NCBI GenBank assembly: GCA_024403455.1
Contig: JAKSRR010000020.1
Coordinates: forward strand, 1 to 54,806
Length of the DNA stretch: 54,806 nucleotides
Reading direction: 5' to 3'
Source of the DNA: Lachnospiraceae bacterium
GTDB taxonomy: Bacteria; Bacillota; Clostridia; Lachnospirales; Lachnospiraceae
Below the pieces are notes generated by a model. That model was not told the DNA's origin, searched no databases, and saw nothing but the letters and a program-made list of their open reading frames with translations. Numbering within the stretch: position 1 is the stretch's first letter; every line of letters starts with the position of its first letter. Position numbers and translations under genes: made by a program. Positions 1 to 7,782 of this stretch are shown one piece after another.

Positions 1-444
1 AATATCTGCCGTTCCACCATGGCGGAGTCGGTTTTTGCATATCTTGTGAAGCAAAATCATTTAGAATCTCATTTTGAAATTGATTCCGCGGCGACTAGTC
101 GTGAGGAGATTGGAAATACGCCCCATTATGGCACAGTTGGAAAGCTTCGTCAGGAAGGAATTCCGGTAATCCCACACAGAGCCAGACAGATGACTAAAGA
201 AGATTATGAATATTTTGATTATCTCATTGGCATGGACACCTACAATATTCGAAACATGCAGCGGATTGCTGGTGGGGATCCAAAAGGGAAAATCTATAAG
301 ATGATGACCTTTGCGGGAAGTGGCAGAGATGTGGCGGATCCCTGGTATACGGGAGATTTCGAGGCGACCTACAGGGATGTGCGGGAAGGCTGTGAAGCAC
401 TATTAGACGAGTGCCGACGGAAGATGAAAGAAGCAGTAAATTAA
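1..444 (+). CDS. Low-molecular-weight protein-tyrosine phosphatase, 5'-truncated
   Basis: The frame is open from base 1 and begins inside the phosphatase P-loop: the first residues read N-I-C-R-S-T, the second half of the family signature C-x-G-N-x-C-R-S. The nucleophilic Cys and the true start therefore lie upstream of the window, and the internal ATG at 19 is not the start. The C-terminal part carries the D-P-W motif (in ADPWYTG) that supplies the general-acid Asp in this family. The visible 147 residues are nearly full length for a family of about 150. Cytosolic enzymes of this family dephosphorylate protein tyrosines, in Firmicutes sometimes of capsule or stress proteins. No partner kinase is visible, so the substrate is unknown. 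Confidence 0.92.
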   Translation, partial: NICRSTMAESVFAYLVKQNHLESHFEIDSAATSREEIGNTPHYGTVGKLRQEGIPVIPHRARQMTKEDYEYFDYLIGMDTYNIRNMQRIAGGDPKGKIYKMMTFAGSGRDVADPWYTGDFEATYRDVREGCEALLDECRRKMKEAVN

Positions 445-505
445 TATTATAGAAGAGAAAGGCTCTAAATAGGCAAATTCAGGTGCCAGCGGGATGGAAT
501 CTGAG

Positions 506-534
506 TGACCGGTGACCGAAAAATGTGGTAAAAT
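506..534 (+). promoter_or_regulatory. Extended -10 promoter of the symporter gene
   Basis: TGG-TAAAAT lies at 526-534, with a weak -35-like GTGACC/TGACCG about 17 bases upstream. The predicted start is near 541, 57 bases before the symporter ATG. The same TGG-TAAAAT box recurs upstream of the genes at 25389 and 39812. Confidence 0.5.
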
Positions 535-542
535 AGAAATAG

Positions 543-573
543 ATGGCGTCGTGCTATGCGACGCTATTTTTAT
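543..573 (+). terminator. Stem-loop with T-run immediately after the promoter
   Basis: GCGTCG (546-551) pairs with CGACGC (559-564), extended by A-T and G-T pairs to about 9 bp, and a T-rich run follows to 571. It could terminate the upstream phosphatase transcript. It also sits at +3 of the symporter transcript predicted from the box at 529-534, so it could act as an attenuator or a protective 5' hairpin. Confidence 0.6.
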
Positions 574-597
574 AAGTGGTATTTATGAGGTGAAAGT

Positions 598-2196
598 ATG
601 GAGAAAAAGGAAAGAGCAAGTTGGGGCTCTAGATCAACATTTATTCTGGCGGCGATAGGTTCCGCAGTAGGTCTTGGAAATGCGTGGAGATTTCCTGGGC
701 TGGCAGCAAAATTCGGTGGTGGAGCATTCCTTCTTGTTTATGTGATTGCGATGTTGGTTATCGGTGTGCCGTTACTTGCCATGGAAGTATCCCTTGGACG
801 ACACGCCCACAAGGGTGCGCCGGGAGCAATGAAGTCGATGCGTAAAGGTGCAGAGTGGGTTGGCTGGGCAGCTACCAGCAATGCATTCTTTATTGCGACC
901 TATTATGCAGTTGTATTTGCATGGGTTCTTTTGATGTTTGGTCTGAGCTTTAAGTTTGCTGGTATGACTGGCAACTCAGCTGCAGCAAGTACCCTGTTTA
1001 CCGATACTATTCAGACAACAGGGGAAGTGAAGGATTTCGGAATTCCACCCATTTTAATTGGGGTTCTTGTGATTGCGTGGATTTTGATTTACTTATGTAT
1101 TCGTAATGGTGCGCATTCTGTAGGAAAGGTAGTTAAGTATACTGTATTTGCACCAGTAATCTGTCTGCTTATTATGGCAATTAAGGGTGTTACCATGCCT
1201 GGGGCGATGGCTGGTATGGCAAAACTGTTTATCCCGGACTTTGAAGCGCTTAAAAATCCAAGCCTTTGGGTAGCTGCCATCAGTCAGGTATTCTATAGTA
1301 TGTCCATAATGATGGCGATTATGATAGCGTATGGTTCCTATCTGGATGATACATCCTCCATTGCTTCGGACGTTATGATTATTGCTTTCTCTGATTTGGC
1401 GGTTAGCGTACTTTCCGGTATTGTAATGTTCACCACCATGTACGGTGTTGGTATGACTACCGATAATATGTCAGAATCCGGTATCGGTACGGCATTCATG
1501 ATTTATCCTACAGCCATTGTTAATCTGACTGGCACGGGATGGATTAATGCGTTGTTTGGCGGTATCTTCTATCTTTGCTTGATTACCCTTGCCATTGACT
1601 CGGCATTTTCCATTGTTGAGGGTGTTTCTACGGCTATATCGGATAAGTTTAAGTTGAATCCGAAGCGCACGACGCTTGTGGTTTGTCTGATTGCAGCAGC
1701 AATCTCTGTGCTTTATATTACCAGAGCAGGTCTTGCGATTTTGGATATCGTAGATCATTGGTGCAATGACTTCTCCATGATTCTCATCGGTGTACTAGAA
1801 TGTATTGTGGTTGGCTGGTTGTTTAAGCCGAAGAAGGTGTTAGAAGAAGCGAATTTAAACAATAAGAAGTTTAAGATGCCGACCTGGTGGTTTGTTACCA
1901 GCATCAAGTTCATCGCACCCCTTTCGCTAGCTGGATTCTTTGTGTGGAACTTCATTAATTATGCAAAAGAAAATATAGAAAAGGGTAAGCTGGCATTTGT
2001 TTATGGATACAACACAAAGGTAGAGGTTATCTTTGGTTGGAGTGTAACCCTGATTTGCTTCCTGAGTGGCTTGGTAGTTTTCCTCATTGATAGGGCTCGT
2101 AAGAAGAAGGGCAAGGTGGACGATGTAAAGACTTGGGATGAGTATACGGCCATCAACGATGCTAATAGAGAACGCTTACTAAAGGAAGAAAAATAA
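598..2196 (+). CDS. Sodium-dependent transporter, neurotransmitter:sodium symporter (SNF) family
   Basis: The 532-residue polytopic membrane protein has the NSS/SNF N-terminus: a short basic leader, W-G-S-R, then a first membrane segment with A-A-I-G-S-A-V-G-L-G-N-A-W-R-F-P, the unwound Na+/substrate-binding region of LeuT-like proteins. About 11-12 hydrophobic segments follow and the C-terminal tail is Lys/Glu-rich. Length and start fit bacterial family members, and GAGGTG precedes the ATG. Family members import amino acids or related small molecules with Na+; the substrate cannot be read from sequence. The gene is monocistronic, with its own promoter and a terminator directly after the stop. 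Confidence 0.92.
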   Translation: MEKKERASWGSRSTFILAAIGSAVGLGNAWRFPGLAAKFGGGAFLLVYVIAMLVIGVPLLAMEVSLGRHAHKGAPGAMKSMRKGAEWVGWAATSNAFFIATYYAVVFAWVLLMFGLSFKFAGMTGNSAAASTLFTDTIQTTGEVKDFGIPPILIGVLVIAWILIYLCIRNGAHSVGKVVKYTVFAPVICLLIMAIKGVTMPGAMAGMAKLFIPDFEALKNPSLWVAAISQVFYSMSIMMAIMIAYGSYLDDTSSIASDVMIIAFSDLAVSVLSGIVMFTTMYGVGMTTDNMSESGIGTAFMIYPTAIVNLTGTGWINALFGGIFYLCLITLAIDSAFSIVEGVSTAISDKFKLNPKRTTLVVCLIAAAISVLYITRAGLAILDIVDHWCNDFSMILIGVLECIVVGWLFKPKKVLEEANLNNKKFKMPTWWFVTSIKFIAPLSLAGFFVWNFINYAKENIEKGKLAFVYGYNTKVEVIFGWSVTLICFLSGLVVFLIDRARKKKGKVDDVKTWDEYTAINDANRERLLKEEK

Positions 2197-2202
2197 TGGA
2201 GA

Positions 2203-2226
2203 GGGGGCATTATGCCCCTTCTTTTG
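2203..2226 (+). terminator. Intrinsic terminator after the symporter gene
   Basis: GGGGC (2204-2208) pairs with GCCCC (2214-2218) around a 5-base loop, followed by TTCTTTTG. It starts 8 bases after the symporter stop codon. Confidence 0.8.
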
Positions 2227-2266
2227 TATTAGAGAAGGTTTAGTGCTATATGGTTGGGAGGCAGAC

Positions 2267-2515
2267 ATGGGATTATTTGGCGTGAAACATAAGGAGTTGG
2301 AACTGGTAGTAAAGCGAATGCAGGCCAATCTGGAAAACAATTATAAAGATAATGCCCAGGATAATCTGAAGGAGTTCATAGAACGTTTTGAGGCTCTGCA
2401 GCAGGCGGGCAAATTGTCCAAAAAGCAGGTGGCTTATTATAGCGAGGTGATGGAAGAATATAAGGGCAAATTAAAGGGCTATAGTCACAAAGACCAGACG
2501 CCCTACTGGACATAA
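2267..2515 (+). CDS. Small hypothetical protein, 82 aa
   Basis: I do not recognise a named family. The ATG at 2267 has a clear GGGAGG ribosome site 7 bases upstream and is preferred over an upstream GTG at 2243 that lacks one. The product starts M-G-L-F-G, then is charged and apparently all-helical, rich in Lys, Glu and Gln (residues 10-70), with no Cys, signal peptide or membrane segment. The Q-A-G-K-L-S-K-K-Q turn suggests a short helical hairpin. It sits between the symporter terminator and the promoter of the DUF402 gene, so it is probably a short transcript of its own. It is probably cytosolic, with function unknown. Confidence 0.7.
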   Translation: MGLFGVKHKELELVVKRMQANLENNYKDNAQDNLKEFIERFEALQQAGKLSKKQVAYYSEVMEEYKGKLKGYSHKDQTPYWT

Positions 2516-2518
2516 ATA

Positions 2519-2527
2519 TGCTATAAT
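2519..2527 (+). promoter_or_regulatory. Extended -10 promoter of the DUF402 gene
   Basis: TGC-TATAAT at 2519-2527, with no convincing -35 box. An ATG at 2526 overlaps this box and so cannot be the translation start, which supports the ATG at 2556. Confidence 0.55.
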
Positions 2528-2555
2528 GAGACAAAAGGGTTACGGTGAAAAAAAT

Positions 2556-3041
2556 ATGAGAGACAATCCAGTATTATATAGGAAAAGACTATTGCCACAG
2601 GAGTGCGTGCTTCTTAAGGATGACGTGATTCTTGCTTGTGATGAGGAACGAATCGTTACAAAATGGAATGCGCTCAAGCCTAAGAAAGATTTACATCACG
2701 GATACTCCTGTTATTTTTTTAAGGAAGGCTATAAAGTATCCAAATTTTATAAAGCGGATGGCAGTCTTCTCTACTGGTACTGTGACATTATTGACAGCGA
2801 GTACTCGGAAGAAGAGAACACGTTAGTTGTGCGGGATCTTTTGGCGGATGTTATTATTTACCCGGATGGATTTGTGAAGGTGGTGGATCTGGCGGAACTT
2901 GCTGATATGTGTGAGGACGGGGTATTAAGCCCGGCGGAAGCAGGGAAGGCGATTCGGAGTTTGGACGCACTGCTAGCAATCATCTATGATGGCAGATTTT
3001 CGGAATTGACAAAGTATATTGAAGAACTGGAAACAAATTAG
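2556..3041 (+). CDS. DUF402 family protein
   Basis: The 161-residue protein carries the DUF402 signature: Y-W-Y-C-D-I-I followed by D-L-L-A-D-V-I-I-Y-P-D-G-F-V-K-V-V-D in the middle, then an acidic helical C-terminus with the typical D-E/D-G-x-L-S-P sequence. DUF402 is the fold seen in nucleoside-diphosphate phosphatases (Ntdp of B. subtilis/S. aureus) and in FAU-1-type RNA-binding proteins, where the conserved Tyr and Asp residues bind a metal and phosphate. A phosphatase role is possible but not shown here. The start is set by the overlapping promoter; the ribosome site (GGTGA) is weak. Probably cytosolic. Confidence 0.8.
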   Translation: MRDNPVLYRKRLLPQECVLLKDDVILACDEERIVTKWNALKPKKDLHHGYSCYFFKEGYKVSKFYKADGSLLYWYCDIIDSEYSEEENTLVVRDLLADVIIYPDGFVKVVDLAELADMCEDGVLSPAEAGKAIRSLDALLAIIYDGRFSELTKYIEELETN

Positions 3042-3079
3042 CGTACTATAAAGAGGACTGGAGAAGAACTCTTTGAGAA

Positions 3080-3085
3080 TATAAT
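3080..3085 (+). promoter_or_regulatory. Possible -10 box upstream of GH3
   Basis: TATAAT at 3080-3085 places a start near 3092, about 38 bases before the GH3 ATG. The -35 match is weak. The GAAAGG ribosome site at 3111-3116 is unusually far (13 bases) from the ATG at 3130. Confidence 0.35.
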
Positions 3086-3129
3086 AAGAACAATAAAAGT
3101 CGAAATATCTAGAAAGGTATGGTTATTGT

Positions 3130-5877
3130 ATGAAGAAGACCCTTGATTGGCAGGCATACATTGATAAGGCGGTTGAGGCCACTGCAGAAGGACAGATTCT
3201 GGTAGTAAATGAGAATCATGCGCTTCCCTTAGCAAAAGAGGAGAAGGTGGCTGTATTTGGTCATATCCAGACCCATTATTTAAAGAGCGGTACCGGTTCT
3301 GGCGGTATGGTTAATGTAGTTAAGGTGATTGGAATTACAGATGCATTAATCGAGCGTGGTGCAACCATCGACCAGAAGGTATATGACAGATATAAGAAAT
3401 TCGAAGAGGAGCAGCCTTATGATCCCGGTGCTGGTTGGGGACTTGAGCCTATTTCACAGCCGGAATTAGTTCTGACGGAAGAAGAATGTAAGACCTACGC
3501 AGCAGAGAATGATACAGCTATTTATATTGTTGGACGTATCTGCGGTGAAGATTATGACAATAAGGCTGAGAAGGGTGCTTACTATTTATCTGATGATGAG
3601 ACGACGATTCTCAAGAACCTTCGTAAGACATTCAAGAAGGTTGTTGTTGTGCTCAATGTTTCTTCCATTATGGATATGAACTTTGTAGAAGAGATTGGAC
3701 CTGACGCTGTTTTATACGCATGGCATGGCGGTATGGTAGGTGCTCTTGGTACAGCAGATGTACTTCTTGGAAACATCTGTCCTTCCGGCTCCTTTACAGA
3801 TACATTAGCAAAGTCTCTTGATGATTATCCATCTACAAAGTACTTTGGAGAAAAGGACAGCCAGGTATATGGCGAAGATATCTTTGTGGGTTATAGATAT
3901 TTTGAGACCTTTGCAAAAGATAAAGTTTTATATCCCTTCGGATATGGTCTGTCCTATACTTCCTTTGCAAGAACCTTAAAAGCATTTGAGGATGGCGTGG
4001 ATGGTGTAAAGGTCACCATGACCGTAAAGAATACTGGCTCTATGGCTGGTAAGGATACCGTACAGCTTTATGTGTGCCCTCCGGATGGAAAGTTAGGAAC
4101 GCCCAATCGTGTGTTGGTTGCTTTTGAAAAGACAAAATTGTTAGCACCCGGTGAGGAAGTGGATGTTGTTCTGGTGGCAGAAGGGAAGACCTATGCATCC
4201 TTTGATGATAAGGGTGTGACAGGACATGATCATTGCTTTGTATTAGAGGAAGGTGAGTACCAGTTCTTCGCTGGTAGAAATGTAAGAGCAGCTTTCCCGG
4301 TAGGTTCTACGACGTTAGCACAGTGCGTTGTATTAGAACAGTGCAGCAAAGCTTGTGCGCCTGTAGAAGATTATGACCGCATGGTGAAGGTTGGCGATGG
4401 CATTGCCTATGAAAAGGCGCCTAAGATGGACTATGATGAGGAAGCAAGAAGAGTAGAGAATCTTCCTAAAGAGATTCCTCATGTGGATAGAAAGATTTCC
4501 TTTAAGGAAGTTTCTAGGGGCGATGTTAGCTTGGAGGAGTTCATTGGTTCTCTCTGTGATGCTGATTTAAGAGGTATCTGCCGCGGCGAAGGTATGGGTA
4601 GCCCGAAGGTTACTGCTGGTACGGCAGCAGCATTTGGTGGTGTAACTGCTTCTTTGGCAGCACTGGATGTACCTTGTGGATGTTGTGATGACGGCCCTTC
4701 TGGTATGCGTTTAGATAGTGGTGCGACAGCATTTGCAATTCCCGGAGGTAACTGTCTTGCATCTACCATGAACAGACAGCTGCAGGTAGAATTATTCACC
4801 CTTCTTGGAAGAGAGATGACGGAAAATCGTGTTGACTGTCTTTTAGGACCTGGTATTAATATCCGTAGGAATCCATTAAATGGACGTAACTTCGAGTATT
4901 TCTCTGAAGATCCTTATCTAACTGGTGAGATTGCAGTAGCGCAGTTAAAGGGACTTCACAGCGAAGGCGTTACGGGAACCATTAAGCATTTCTGCGCAAA
5001 CAATAAAGAGAAGAACAGACATTTTATTAATTCTGTAGTATCGGAGAGAGCACTTCGTGAGATTTATCTGAAGGGATTCGAGATCGCCGTTAAGAAGGGC
5101 GGAGCAAAGACCATTATGACCACTTATGGTTCTTTGAACGGCATCTGGACTAGCTCAAACTACGATCTAAATACTGTGATTTTAAGACAGGACTGGAAGT
5201 ATGATGGTCTTACCATGACGGACTGGTGGGCACACACCCACAGACGTGGACAGAAGCCGGATATGAATGACTTAGCTGCTATGGTAAAAGCACAGAACGA
5301 TTTATATATGACTCGCCAGAATGCAGAAGATGAGTCTAAAGACAATCTGATTGCAATGATGGAAAGTGGCGATGTTACTAGAGCAGAGCTGCAGCGCATT
5401 GCAAAGAATGTACTAGGATTTTTATTAACAACCCATGCGATGGATCGCATTATGGGTACGGAGCCGGAGATTGAGATTGTTGGTAAGCCTAAGGAAGGTG
5501 ATGTAGATACCAAGAATGCACCGGTATTTAACATCAGTAAGAATCCTCACGTAGAGCTGACTGGCGTAGATACGAACAAGGGCGCTAGCTTTGCGTTTAC
5601 TCTTGAAGCTGAGGATATGGGTGACTATGAGTACACCATTACGGCATCTTCCGAAGTAGGAGAGCTTGCACAGATGGCGGTTTCCTTCTTTAGCTTAGGG
5701 GCTATTCGTGGCGTACATACTTTCAATGGCAGCGGTGGAAAGGCTGTATCTTTAACGGGAACCTTTGATATTATTTCCAGATTCTCCCCCAGCCGTCTGT
5801 TCTTTGCAGAAAGTGGTCTGAACTTAATTTCCATGGATTTTAAGTACACTGGTAAAGAAAGAAAGTTTGGAATGTAG
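3130..5877 (+). CDS. Glycoside hydrolase family 3 beta-glucosidase with reversed domain order
   Basis: The 915-residue protein has no signal peptide, so it is probably cytoplasmic. Domain order is reversed from most GH3 enzymes. The alpha/beta sandwich (GH3 C-type) comes first, about 30-265, ending in V-L-Y-P-F-G-Y-G-L-S-Y-T. A fibronectin-III-like domain follows, about 275-400. The TIM barrel comes last, about 460-790, with G-P-G-I-N-I-R-R-N, K-H-F (619-621) and the catalytic nucleophile Asp698 in T-M-T-D-W-W. This order is known for rumen bacterial beta-glucosidases such as Butyrivibrio fibrisolvens BglA. It should remove non-reducing beta-glucosyl residues from imported oligosaccharides. 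A further beta-rich domain of about 100 residues closes the protein. It stands alone but near the GH130 locus, which may be functionally linked. Confidence 0.93.
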   Translation: MKKTLDWQAYIDKAVEATAEGQILVVNENHALPLAKEEKVAVFGHIQTHYLKSGTGSGGMVNVVKVIGITDALIERGATIDQKVYDRYKKFEEEQPYDPGAGWGLEPISQPELVLTEEECKTYAAENDTAIYIVGRICGEDYDNKAEKGAYYLSDDETTILKNLRKTFKKVVVVLNVSSIMDMNFVEEIGPDAVLYAWHGGMVGALGTADVLLGNICPSGSFTDTLAKSLDDYPSTKYFGEKDSQVYGEDIFVGYRYFETFAKDKVLYPFGYGLSYTSFARTLKAFEDGVDGVKVTMTVKNTGSMAGKDTVQLYVCPPDGKLGTPNRVLVAFEKTKLLAPGEEVDVVLVAEGKTYASFDDKGVTGHDHCFVLEEGEYQFFAGRNVRAAFPVGSTTLAQCVVLEQCSKACAPVEDYDRMVKVGDGIAYEKAPKMDYDEEARRVENLPKEIPHVDRKISFKEVSRGDVSLEEFIGSLCDADLRGICRGEGMGSPKVTAGTAAAFGGVTASLAALDVPCGCCDDGPSGMRLDSGATAFAIPGGNCLASTMNRQLQVELFTLLGREMTENRVDCLLGPGINIRRNPLNGRNFEYFSEDPYLTGEIAVAQLKGLHSEGVTGTIKHFCANNKEKNRHFINSVVSERALREIYLKGFEIAVKKGGAKTIMTTYGSLNGIWTSSNYDLNTVILRQDWKYDGLTMTDWWAHTHRRGQKPDMNDLAAMVKAQNDLYMTRQNAEDESKDNLIAMMESGDVTRAELQRIAKNVLGFLLTTHAMDRIMGTEPEIEIVGKPKEGDVDTKNAPVFNISKNPHVELTGVDTNKGASFAFTLEAEDMGDYEYTITASSEVGELAQMAVSFFSLGAIRGVHTFNGSGGKAVSLTGTFDIISRFSPSRLFFAESGLNLISMDFKYTGKERKFGM

Positions 5878-5884
5878 GATATTT

Positions 5885-5907
5885 CCACTTTTTCGTGAGA
5901 AAAGTGG
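5885..5907 (+). terminator. Stem-loop after GH3
   Basis: CCACTTTT (5885-5892) pairs with AAAAGTGG (5900-5907). There is no downstream T-run, so it may be a weak terminator or an mRNA 3' end rather than a classical terminator. Confidence 0.4.
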
Positions 5908-5939
5908 TGAAAACAAGGTGGATATGCCCTAAAAGAGAA

Positions 5940-5948
5940 TGATAGAAT
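5940..5948 (+). promoter_or_regulatory. Extended -10 promoter of the NfeD/SPFH operon
   Basis: TGA-TAGAAT at 5940-5948, with no clear -35. The identical TGATAGAAT box occurs at 49363-49371 upstream of the PrsA-like gene. Confidence 0.45.
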
Positions 5949-5998
5949 GACATTGTCTAGAAGAGAACGTGTCTGCCTTTTCTTCGAAAGGAGGGAAT

Positions 5999-6478
5999 AT
6001 GCTCATAAATATTGAAGAAGCAACAAACACAGGTGGCTTAAGTCGATTTGCCATTTTAATCATCATTTGGTTGGCGGTGCTAGTGATTTCCCTGATTGCA
6101 GAATTAATGACCCAGGGACTGACCACCATCTGGATGTGCGGTGGTGCTTTAGTAGCACTCATTGTAACAATCTGCCACGGACCGGTATGGTTGCAGGCAA
6201 CGCTATTCGTTATAGTTACTGTAGCTTTACTGATAGTAACGAGGCCCATTGCACAGAAACACTATAACAATCGTCTAATAAAGACCAATGCAGAAAATCT
6301 GATTGGGCAGCAGGCTCTAGTTATAGAGACTGTCAGTAACATCGGCGAAAAAGGTGCTGTAAAGCTGGCTGGATTGGAATGGACAGCAAGAACGGTTGAT
6401 GGCAGTGTCATTGAAGCCGGAGAGAATGTAGTTGTTGAAAGCATTGAAGGTGTAAAATTAATTGTAAAGAAGCTATAA
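5999..6478 (+). CDS. NfeD-like membrane protein
   Basis: The 159-residue protein has two or three adjacent hydrophobic segments (about 15-85) followed by a small C-terminal beta-barrel (about 100-159, G-x-x-A-L-V-I-E ... G-E-N-V-V-V-E-S-I-E-G-V-K-L) typical of the NfeD OB-fold domain. The start is the ATG at 5999, directly behind AAAGGAGG; a GTG at 5969 lies upstream of that site. NfeD proteins pair with stomatin/flotillin-type SPFH proteins in membrane microdomains, and the next gene encodes one. The two are very probably co-transcribed (38-base gap). This is the short NfeD type, without the N-terminal ClpP-like protease domain. Confidence 0.85.
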   Translation: MLINIEEATNTGGLSRFAILIIIWLAVLVISLIAELMTQGLTTIWMCGGALVALIVTICHGPVWLQATLFVIVTVALLIVTRPIAQKHYNNRLIKTNAENLIGQQALVIETVSNIGEKGAVKLAGLEWTARTVDGSVIEAGENVVVESIEGVKLIVKKL

Positions 6479-6516
6479 CTTCTTTATATATATTATGAAA
6501 GAGAGAGGAGATACTT

Positions 6517-7443
6517 ATGAATCCCGCAATTGTAGCACTCATTATTGTTCTGGTGATTGTATTCTTCATTATCATCAGCTGTATCAAGATTGTTCCTCAG
6601 GCGCATGCGTTCGTTGTTGAGCGTCTTGGCGCATACCAGGGAACCTGGTCGGTAGGTCTTCACATGAAAGCACCTTTCTTCGACCGTATTGCAAAGAAGG
6701 TAATCTTAAAGGAGCAGGTTGCAGACTTCCCGCCCCAGCCCGTAATTACCAAAGATAACGTTACTATGCGTATCGATACCGTCGTTTTCTATCAGATTAC
6801 TGATCCGAAGCTTTACTGCTACGGTGTAGAAAACCCCATCAACGCTATTGCAAACTTAACTGCAACGACTCTTCGTAACGTCATCGGTGAGATGGAACTT
6901 GACCAGACCTTAACCAGCCGTGAAATCATCAACGCAAAGATGAGACAGTCCCTAGATGCAGCAACAGATCCTTGGGGTATTAAGGTTAACCGTGTGGAAC
7001 TTAAGAACATCATCCCGCCCCCGGCTATTAATGATGCCATGGAGAAGCAGATGAAGGCAGAGCGTGAAAGACGTGAGGCTGTTACCCGTGCAGAAGGTGA
7101 GAAGAAGTCCGCAATCTTAGTTGCAGAAGGTAATAAGCAGTCTGCTATCTTAAATGCAGAAGCTGAGAAGCAGTCCGCAATTCTTCGTGCAGAAGCACAG
7201 AAGGAAAAGATGATTCGCGAGGCAGAAGGTCAGGCAGAAGCAATCATGCGCGTACAGCAGGCTACCGCTGATGGTATCCGTATGATTAAAGAGGCTGGTG
7301 CAGATGATGTAGTTCTGCAACTGAAGTCCTTAGAAGCATTAAAGGAAATGAGCAATGGTCAGGCAACCAAGATTATTGTTCCTTCCGACCTACAGGGTAT
7401 TGCCACCTTAGCAACGACCTTTAAGGAAGTATCTGCAAAGTAA
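6517..7443 (+). CDS. SPFH/band-7 (stomatin-like) membrane protein
   Basis: The 308-residue protein has one N-terminal membrane segment (about 5-25) and an SPFH domain (about 27-180) with V-P-Q-A-H-A-F-V-V-E-R-L-G-A-Y. A long Ala/Glu/Lys helical repeat region (about 185-250) built on A-E-G/A-E-K-Q-S-A-I-L units would form the coiled coil of the oligomer. It resembles the QmcA/paraslipin branch. These proteins form large membrane-bound rings or scaffolds and pair with NfeD, encoded immediately upstream. GAGAGGAG lies at good distance before the ATG. A strong terminator follows, closing a two-gene operon. Role inferred: membrane organisation or protease modulation. Confidence 0.92.
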   Translation: MNPAIVALIIVLVIVFFIIISCIKIVPQAHAFVVERLGAYQGTWSVGLHMKAPFFDRIAKKVILKEQVADFPPQPVITKDNVTMRIDTVVFYQITDPKLYCYGVENPINAIANLTATTLRNVIGEMELDQTLTSREIINAKMRQSLDAATDPWGIKVNRVELKNIIPPPAINDAMEKQMKAERERREAVTRAEGEKKSAILVAEGNKQSAILNAEAEKQSAILRAEAQKEKMIREAEGQAEAIMRVQQATADGIRMIKEAGADDVVLQLKSLEALKEMSNGQATKIIVPSDLQGIATLATTFKEVSAK

Positions 7444-7474
7444 GATTGCCCGTAAAATAAGTCTTATAAAGTAG

Positions 7475-7506
7475 TAGTCCATCCTGGCCTGGGATGGACT
7501 ATTTTT
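7475..7506 (+). terminator. Intrinsic terminator after the SPFH gene
   Basis: A perfect 10-bp stem, TAGTCCATCC (7475-7484) with GGATGGACTA (7492-7501), has a 7-base loop and is followed by five T. Confidence 0.9.
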
Positions 7507-7782
7507 ATGGATATTTTTGTACGAATTATAGAGGTAGTGGGGGTGTATTTCTTTTGGGTACAATGATACTAGGGTAAAGAGCGCTGTATTTTCGGAATGC
7601 AAAAAGGATTTACTTAATGGATAAATTAAATTTGCATAAATCGGAAATGCCTGTTTTACACATATTTCACAAAAATGTATAAATAAACGGATTTATAGTG
7701 TACAGACTTTAGTAAAATTATATAATTAAATTAACTTAATCGTTAACCTAAATTAACTAGCAAAGAATAAAGGAGATGGCAA
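7507..7782. other. AT-rich intergenic region upstream of the glycan locus
   Basis: No gene is seen. Candidate -10 boxes are TAAAAT (7713-7718) and TATAAT (7721-7726). TACAAT near 7559 could be an earlier start. Between the -10 boxes and the GH130 ribosome site (GGAGATGG) are closely spaced TTAA motifs, including TTAA-TCG-TTAA at 7736-7746, a small dyad that could be an operator for the locus. The base composition makes chance symmetry likely. Confidence 0.35.

Noticed and set aside
19-21. ATG as start of the phosphatase
   Set aside because: Codons before it encode the conserved N-I-C-R-S part of the P-loop, so the start lies upstream of the window.
1089-1280. Open frame on the minus strand inside the symporter gene
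   Set aside because: No ribosome site or family resemblance, and it lies wholly within a well-supported gene. The same applies to other opposite-strand frames inside real genes.
2526-2528. ATG as start of the DUF402 gene
   Set aside because: It overlaps the TATAAT box at 2522-2527 and has no ribosome site; ATG 2556 fits better.
7736-7746. Firm LacI-type operator for the glycan locus
   Set aside because: TTAA-TCG-TTAA is symmetric, but the region is so AT-rich that such symmetry is expected by chance; kept only as a remark.
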